From Pelosinus fermentans DSM 17108 (lineage in GTDB: Bacteria; Bacillota; Negativicutes; DSM-13327), in the NCBI RefSeq assembly GCF_000271485.2, contig NZ_AKVN02000001.1, forward strand, positions 4,594,501 to 4,658,500: 64,000 bases of DNA, in the 5' to 3' direction. Below, piece after piece: positions 58,841 to 64,000 of the stretch. Below the pieces are notes generated by a model that was not told the origin of the DNA, ran no database searches, and was given only the letters and a program-made list of their open reading frames with translations. The position numbers and the translations under genes are program-made. Positions within the stretch are counted from its first letter, which is position 1; each line of letters opens with the position of its first letter.

Positions 58841-60115
58841 TTAAACCTCAATATGCTTAACTTTTCCCAGCAGGAATAGATAATTCAAAATACCAACAAC
58901 CAAAAGCGCGGAAGAAAGGAGCAACGCCATTTTAAATGAGCCGGTAGCTTGCAAAATTGCGCCGGTGGCGATAGGGCCTACCACTCCGCCCATATTAGAA
59001 ACCGAGTTTTGGAGTCCGGCAACCACGGAGGTCATATTTTTAGGTGCAACATCGCCGGGAAGCGCCCATACCTGGGAAGCAGCCACTGTCGTGCCGGATT
59101 TTGCAATACATAAAAGTACGATGGCGGTTACCGCCGACTCGGCGAAAGCCGCCAGGCCTATGCAAGATGCCATCAGAAGACCGCCAACTAAGAAGACCTT
59201 TCGAGTAGCAGTTAAAGACAGCCACCCTTTTGACTGTACCTTGTCTGATGCCCAGCCCGCAGCGACTTCAACAAACATTGATATTAAGAGAGGCAGCATA
59301 GCTGCAAACCCCATAGCCAGCATTCCCATGCCTTTTTCCTTGATCAGATATGTAGGAAGCCATGTAATAAAGAAATAAGAAGTATAATTAATCATAAAAA
59401 ACCCGATGCACATCGCCCAAATATTTCTGTATTTTAAAAGTTCGTACCATTTCATCGGTTGTTCTTTATCAAGACCTCCTTTTTGGGACTGCCCCTCGCG
59501 AATGTACTTTAACTCAGCAGCATTGACGCCTTTGTGTTCTTCGGGAATTTCCTTAAAATACATGATCCAGATGATAGACCAGACAATTCCCACCCCACCG
59601 ATAATAACAAAAGTCATCTTCCAGCCAAACAAGGCAATAAGCCAGACAATAAGCGGCATGGCAACCGCCCCGCCAAATTTGGAACCGCTGTCAAAAAGCC
59701 CGCCGACAGTTGCCCGCTCTTTATCAGGAAACCATTTGGAAGAGATCCCCGCATTGCTTGGATACGCAGCCGCTTCACCGATCCCAAGAGCCACGCGAAA
59801 CCCTAGTATTGATTTAAACCCTGTTCCGAGTCCCGTTAAGGCTGTGGCGATCGACCACCAAGCTACAGCAAAGCCAAGGGTTTTTTTCTGTCCAATTTTG
59901 TCAGCAAACCAGCCTGCAGGAACTTGGAGCAAGGCATATGACCAAAAGAAACCCGACATGATAATACCCATCTGACTTGGTGTTATACTAAATTCCTTAG
60001 TAATATAAGGAGCTGCGGCTGCAAGCACGGTACGATCAATATAATTAATAGCAATTGCTGACCACATTAACGCTGCAACGACCCACCGTACATTCGATTT
60101 TTTCTCTGTTGACAA
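58841..60115 (-). CDS. MFS transporter, anion:cation symporter (ACS) family
   Basis: 424 residues with about twelve spans. 'YIDRTVLAAAAPYI' in span 1 and 'RVALGIGEAAAYPSNAG' in span 4 are hallmarks of the hexuronate/glucarate/galactonate transporters (ExuT, GudP, DgoT). The start is TTG 60115 with GGAGGGG 5 bases upstream. It is the last gene of the right-hand catabolic cluster on this strand and so probably imports the sugar acid or other hydroxy acid that the cluster degrades. Confidence 0.9.
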   Translation of the reverse strand: MSTEKKSNVRWVVAALMWSAIAINYIDRTVLAAAAPYITKEFSITPSQMGIIMSGFFWSYALLQVPAGWFADKIGQKKTLGFAVAWWSIATALTGLGTGFKSILGFRVALGIGEAAAYPSNAGISSKWFPDKERATVGGLFDSGSKFGGAVAMPLIVWLIALFGWKMTFVIIGGVGIVWSIIWIMYFKEIPEEHKGVNAAELKYIREGQSQKGGLDKEQPMKWYELLKYRNIWAMCIGFFMINYTSYFFITWLPTYLIKEKGMGMLAMGFAAMLPLLISMFVEVAAGWASDKVQSKGWLSLTATRKVFLVGGLLMASCIGLAAFAESAVTAIVLLCIAKSGTTVAASQVWALPGDVAPKNMTSVVAGLQNSVSNMGGVVGPIATGAILQATGSFKMALLLSSALLVVGILNYLFLLGKVKHIEV

Positions 60116-60208
60116 GATAACCCCTCCATTATATGTATTGCTATTACGCTTATTAGTTTCGGCTGTTCGTAAACTTCCTTTTTATTTCAGGAAGGAATCA
60201 GACTAAAA

Positions 60209-61366
60209 TTACAATAATTTTTTGTAAATTGCCCTCATATCTTCTTTTGTTACCACTTTCGGATTGTTATCTAAAAGACGTGTTACCTTAGCCGCTGCCT
60301 CTATCAGATCGTCGAGGGCTGCTTCATTAATGCCCTTGGCCCTTAAATCGCAGGTAACATTCAAATCTTTGATTAGGGAATATAGGTTATCTATCATTTT
60401 CTCCGCAGCCTGCCTAGTAGTACTGCCGGAAATTTCAAGCTCCATTGCAATCGCTATATCTTTAAATTTCTCTTCGCAAACGTCCAAGTTAAACTTCATT
60501 ACATCCGGTAACAGAATTGCATTGGATAAACCATGGGGAATATGATATTTTCCTCCCAGCGGATAAGACAACGCATGTACTGCAGTAGTACTAGAGGTTG
60601 CAATTGAAATACCGCCAAACATCGCACCTAGCAGCATATCTTCACGGGCTGCTACATTATGTCCATCGTGATATGCAATGCGAATACTGCGAGAAATCAA
60701 AGTAATTGCTTTTAATGCAAAAGTGTCACTGAAGGGATTTGCTTTTTTTGAAATATAGCATTCAATGGCATGACATAACGCATCCATTCCTGTATTAGCT
60801 GTAATATGTTTCGGTAAATTAATCGTCAAATTGGGGTCTAAAATAACACAATCCGGTACCATCTTTTCGCTGACGATGCCAACTTTCAATTCCTCTTCCG
60901 GCACTAAAACGATGGCGTTTGGCGTTGCTTCAGAACCGGTACCTGCCGTTGTCGGAATCATAAGTGTTGGTACGCCGCGGCGTTTTATCTGCGCTTTTCC
61001 TTTTACCAATTCACGTAAATTTACACTGTTTGTAAGTAACAAAGAAACGATTTTTGCTGTATCCATGGAACTGCCGCCGCCAATGCCGATAATCATTTGG
61101 CATTCAAATTCTTTTGCCGCTTGGAATATTGCATTTACCTGATCTACCGTTGGTTCAGGCGGCGTATCATTGATTACATGGACATTTACGCCTGCTCCTT
61201 CAAGTAAGGCCTTAGGATTATCTACTAAACCAGAACCCCAAACACCTTGGTCAGTGATAATCACTACATTTTTAGCTTCATAATCAGCTGCGATAGTTGC
61301 GATTTGTTCAATACTGCCTGCACCAGCAACGATTTTTCCAATATTCAGCAACGAATAGATACTCAT
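60209..61366 (-). CDS. Iron-containing alcohol dehydrogenase
   Basis: 385 residues of the group III alcohol dehydrogenase family. The NAD region is 'GIGGGSSMDTAKIVSLL' (~95-111). 'PTTAGTGSEATPNAIV' (~138) and metal-binding His residues in 'GMDALCHAIECY' (~200) and 'HGLSNAILLP' (~278) are present. It would oxidise or reduce a hydroxyl or aldehyde group with NAD(P)(H). It lies between the MFS and the 2-hydroxyacid dehydrogenase genes on the same strand, so it is likely part of their pathway. The substrate is unknown. Confidence 0.9.
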   Translation of the reverse strand: MSIYSLLNIGKIVAGAGSIEQIATIAADYEAKNVVIITDQGVWGSGLVDNPKALLEGAGVNVHVINDTPPEPTVDQVNAIFQAAKEFECQMIIGIGGGSSMDTAKIVSLLLTNSVNLRELVKGKAQIKRRGVPTLMIPTTAGTGSEATPNAIVLVPEEELKVGIVSEKMVPDCVILDPNLTINLPKHITANTGMDALCHAIECYISKKANPFSDTFALKAITLISRSIRIAYHDGHNVAAREDMLLGAMFGGISIATSSTTAVHALSYPLGGKYHIPHGLSNAILLPDVMKFNLDVCEEKFKDIAIAMELEISGSTTRQAAEKMIDNLYSLIKDLNVTCDLRAKGINEAALDDLIEAAAKVTRLLDNNPKVVTKEDMRAIYKKLL

Positions 61367-61435
61367 GATAATTCTCCCATCATTTAAAATATTTCAAGTT
61401 TCAGTTATTTCAAAAAAGTCCTATTTTAGTGAACA

Positions 61436-62413
61436 TTATTGATTCCACCGCGGGTGTTCATAGGCCTTTGGATTGCATACGTTCTTCCAGCGTTCACCAT
61501 TGATTACTGCAATCACGCCTTCTGCTGCCATGGTTGCTACACCTGATGCTGCCTCTTTGGTTTGTCCTGCCATATGGGGAGATACGATAATATTGTCATA
61601 CTTAAATAAAGGTTCATCAACAGTCACCGGTTCATTCTCAAAGACATCCGTGGCTGCGCTATGTATTTGATTCTCTTCTAACGCTTTTGCCAAAGCAGCT
61701 TCATCAATAATACCGCCCCGGGAGCAATTAATTAAAATGGCATTTGACTTCATTAATTCTAACTCAGCTGCACCAATGAGATTTTTGGTTTTAGGTGTCA
61801 AAGGAACATGTAAAGAAACCACATCGCTTATTTTTAAAACCGCATTCAATTCTGTTTCATGTTGATATCCTTGTTCAGTGATTGCTTCCGGTGCAACAAA
61901 TGGATCATACACAACAACTTTCATTCCAACACCAGACGCCATCTTCGCAAGAACACTGCCAATATGACCATAACCAACCAAACCTAATGTTTTGCCATAT
62001 ATCTCAAAAGCTTTATAACTGCTTCGTATATTAAAATTACCTTTACGAAGCTCTCTATCGCTATGCACCATATCCTTTGCCGCAGCAAACATAAAGGCAA
62101 AAGCATGTTCGGCTACCGAACGAGTATTAGCGCCAGGAGCAATGACTACAGGAATACCAAATTCCGTTGCAGCTTCTACATCCACATCGTCAACACCAAC
62201 ACCAGGACGTCCGATAACTTTTAATTTTTTTGCAGCCAGCATTGTTTCCCTGTCAATGGAGCCAATACGTATGATAAGACCTTCCGCATCAAGCAATTCA
62301 GGCAGCATGGCCTTTGGATCACCATTGTTTGTTATGGCAACCTTTACGTTTGCTTTTTCTAAAACAGCCATTCCATCATCGTGTAATCTATGGGATATAA
62401 CAACTTTTTTCAT
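61436..62413 (-). CDS. D-2-hydroxyacid dehydrogenase (phosphoglycerate dehydrogenase-like)
   Basis: 325 residues, the third of its family in the window. The NAD motif 'GLVGYGHIGSVLAKMASG' is at ~145. The Arg is in 'INCSRGGI', the Glu in 'FENEPV' and the His in 'SPHMAGQTKE'. ATG 62413 is chosen, with GGAG 8 bases before. It is 129 bases after the DapA-like gene. By family it would act on a D-2-hydroxy acid or its keto form. In this cluster it probably handles an intermediate of the unknown acid. Confidence 0.88.
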   Translation of the reverse strand: MKKVVISHRLHDDGMAVLEKANVKVAITNNGDPKAMLPELLDAEGLIIRIGSIDRETMLAAKKLKVIGRPGVGVDDVDVEAATEFGIPVVIAPGANTRSVAEHAFAFMFAAAKDMVHSDRELRKGNFNIRSSYKAFEIYGKTLGLVGYGHIGSVLAKMASGVGMKVVVYDPFVAPEAITEQGYQHETELNAVLKISDVVSLHVPLTPKTKNLIGAAELELMKSNAILINCSRGGIIDEAALAKALEENQIHSAATDVFENEPVTVDEPLFKYDNIIVSPHMAGQTKEAASGVATMAAEGVIAVINGERWKNVCNPKAYEHPRWNQ

Positions 62414-62541
62414 TTTTAGCACTCCTTGTTAGAAATTCAAGAGGTAAACATAGAGTCAATATTGTATCCTATCATCTGGACAGCCCATTCACTCTATGTT
62501 GTCACTCTTATATTTAAAAACTGCAGATCAGCTTTTGCCTA

Positions 62542-63417
62542 CTATTTGTACAATTCAAAAACTTTCAGTAATGCTGCGTCAATTTCAGGTTTATTGCAAT
62601 TTGAAGGTTCCCGGCCTGGACCAACTGGGTAACCCAGTAAGTTGACTGCACGTTTAACAACAGAATTTGGATTGCCCATTTGCATCACATTACGAAATGG
62701 TCTGATTTTCTTTTGTGCTTCATTTGCCTCTGCAATTTTACCTTGTGACCATAATTGATAGATGCTCACCATTAATTCAGGAAATACATTCGAACAACCG
62801 GAAATCGCCCCTGTACCGCCCGCCAATAATGTCCATAGAATCAAAGAATCACTGCCAGCTAATACACTTAAGCGCGGGTCGGTATTTTCAATGTATTTTA
62901 ACGTATTGTCAAAATTACCACTGCTGTCTTTGATACCAATAATGTTTTCGTATTTTGCCAATTTTTTTACAGTGGTGTAATCGATATTATTGCCTGTTCT
63001 TGCCGGAATGTTATAAAGCAGGATTGGCAGATCAACAGCTTCCGCTACACTGCTGAAATGACGATATAAGTCATCTTGGGAAATACCGGCAAAGTATGGA
63101 GAAATAATCGATAATACATCAGCCCCTAACTCTTTAGCAATTTTTGAGAGCTCAATTGTTTCCTGTGTTGTAATACAACCAGTACCCACATATACAGGTA
63201 CCCGGCCTTTTACTTCATCAACCGTAACCTTAATGATTTCGATTTTTTCTTCTTTTGAGAATGCATAAAATTCGCCATTTGTCCCTAGAGCAAAGATACC
63301 GCTAATTCCTGCGTCAATTAAGCGATTAATTTGGCTGCGCAGTTCCTTTTCATTGAACTTTTCCTCTGCTGTTAACGGAGTCAAAATAGGAGTAATAATA
63401 CCTTGTGGCTTAAACAT
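62542..63417 (-). CDS. DapA/DHDPS-family lyase
   Basis: 291 residues of the class I aldolase barrel. 'GTNGEFYAFSKEEKIEI' holds the substrate loop (~46), 'YNIPARTGNNID' the Tyr (~133) and 'IIGIKDSSGNFDN' the Schiff-base Lys (~161). Members include dihydrodipicolinate synthase, N-acetylneuraminate lyase, KDG aldolase and 4-hydroxy-2-oxoglutarate-type aldolases. With a PdxA-like gene and dehydrogenases around it, a catabolic pyruvate-releasing aldolase is more likely than lysine synthesis. ATG 63417 has AAAGG 9 bases upstream. The exact reaction is not known. Confidence 0.9.
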   Translation of the reverse strand: MFKPQGIITPILTPLTAEEKFNEKELRSQINRLIDAGISGIFALGTNGEFYAFSKEEKIEIIKVTVDEVKGRVPVYVGTGCITTQETIELSKIAKELGADVLSIISPYFAGISQDDLYRHFSSVAEAVDLPILLYNIPARTGNNIDYTTVKKLAKYENIIGIKDSSGNFDNTLKYIENTDPRLSVLAGSDSLILWTLLAGGTGAISGCSNVFPELMVSIYQLWSQGKIAEANEAQKKIRPFRNVMQMGNPNSVVKRAVNLLGYPVGPGREPSNCNKPEIDAALLKVFELYK

Positions 63418-63462
63418 AATAATCATCCTTTCAGTTTGAATTTTTATAGTATTTGATCTATT

Positions 63463-64000
63463 TTAAAGATGGGCAAATTTTACTTTTGCCATCTTAGCAC
63501 CCAGTAATAATGACTCAGTCATACTTTTTCCATCTGCAATCCCTTTGCCTGCAATATCAAATGCAGTACCATGGTCAACAGAGGTTCTGATGAATGGCAA
63601 CCCGACCGTAACATTCACTCCTGTTTCAAAACCCAGCACTTTAATGGGAATATGCCCTTGATCGTGATACATAACTACAACAATATCAAATCGCTCCCTA
63701 ATTGCCGCCTGATAAAATACAGTGTCTGGCGGTACCGGTCCGGTAACATCCATTCCCATTTCTTTTGCCGCATCAACAGCTGGTGCAATTTCCAGTTCAT
63801 CTTCTGTACCAAACAAGCCATGTTCACCAGAATGAGGGTTTAGTCCGGCTACAGCAATCCGCGGCTTTTCAATGCCCATCATTTTCAATGTATCATCTGC
63901 TAACCGAATGACACGCAGCACACGATCCTTTTTGACAAGATCACAAGCTTTTCTAAGGGGTACATGAGTTGTCACATGTATGACTTTAAGCGCGCCGCCA
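63463..64000 (-). CDS. pdxA: PdxA-family dehydrogenase (5' end beyond the window)
   Basis: The frame is open to the right edge, so only the C-terminal ~178 residues are seen; the GTG at 63975 is an internal Val. 'GLNPHSGEHGLFGTEDELEI' and 'YHDQGHIPIKVLGFETGVNV' are signatures of 4-hydroxythreonine 4-phosphate dehydrogenase and its catabolic relatives (PdxA2), with metal-binding His residues. In catabolic gene clusters these oxidise phosphorylated four-carbon acids such as threonate or erythronate 4-phosphate. The neighbours (DapA-like, dehydrogenases, ACS transporter) favour such a role over vitamin B6 synthesis. Confidence 0.87.
   Translation of the reverse strand, partial: GGALKVIHVTTHVPLRKACDLVKKDRVLRVIRLADDTLKMMGIEKPRIAVAGLNPHSGEHGLFGTEDELEIAPAVDAAKEMGMDVTGPVPPDTVFYQAAIRERFDIVVVMYHDQGHIPIKVLGFETGVNVTVGLPFIRTSVDHGTAFDIAGKGIADGKSMTESLLLGAKMAKVKFAHL

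Noticed and set aside
63463-63975. A complete 170-residue PdxA-like gene starting at 63975
   Set aside because: The frame stays open to the window edge and the family is about twice as long, so this is a partial gene.

Overview
The window looks like chromosomal DNA of a diderm (outer-membrane-bearing) firmicute of the class Negativicutes, most like the Sporomusa/Pelosinus group. This is inferred, not proven. The genes have strong GGAGG ribosome binding sites, frequent GTG/TTG starts, AT-rich spacers and many U-tailed hairpin terminators, as in Firmicutes. Yet the window also encodes a TonB-dependent outer membrane receptor and two small exported beta-barrel-like proteins. No tRNA, rRNA, CRISPR array, IS transposase or prophage gene was seen.

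Layout. 1-1.7 kb: end of a polar amino acid ABC transporter. 1.8-6.3 kb: a stress-type PP2C phosphatase, ThiW and a BacA/YddA-like ABC transporter. 6.5-16.3 kb: an 8-kb operon for a sugar acid (galactitol-type PTS, IlvD/Edd-family dehydratase, KDPG-type aldolase, hydroxyacid dehydrogenase, PRD regulator), bracketed by two direct copies of a divergent module made of an XRE regulator and a small helical protein. 16.3-22.6 kb: GltD-like oxidoreductase, two envelope beta-barrels, FabV, DUF2164, FolA, and a 2-hydroxyacid dehydrogenase. 22.7-30.7 kb: a MocR/PdxR-like regulator divergent from a pyridoxal kinase, an MFS pump, a GntP permease, a 29-aa membrane protein, an unknown protein and exonuclease III. 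30.9-38.6 kb: an iron/siderophore-type uptake locus (MFS, TonB receptor, FecCD/FecE/SBP, TetR) with a Fur-like box and shared TetR-type operators. 38.8-46.5 kb: a citrate lyase operon with an aconitase-family hydratase, a DcuC-type carrier, an overlooked small membrane protein and a divergent LysR regulator. 46.6-51.4 kb: MscS channel, PAS protein, Ca2+-type P-ATPase. 51.5-53.9 kb: carboxynorspermidine dehydrogenase and decarboxylase. 54.1-58.6 kb: MarR, mannitol EIICB, chemoreceptor. 58.8-64.0 kb: a catabolic cluster (ACS-family MFS, Fe-ADH, 2-hydroxyacid dehydrogenase, DapA-like lyase, PdxA-like dehydrogenase running off the right edge).

Three families of non-coding repeats run through the spacers: five palindromes built on a GAAGACGCGAAG-type core; two ~165-bp inverted-repeat elements with related interiors; and a 68-bp element with CTAGTAC ends. 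The most unusual coding signals are a TonB receptor whose only well-placed start is ATT, the duplicated XRE/small-protein module flanking the PTS operon, an attenuator-like alternative hairpin inside that operon, a 52-aa membrane protein hidden in the citrate operon, and the uncharacterised catabolic cluster at the right edge.
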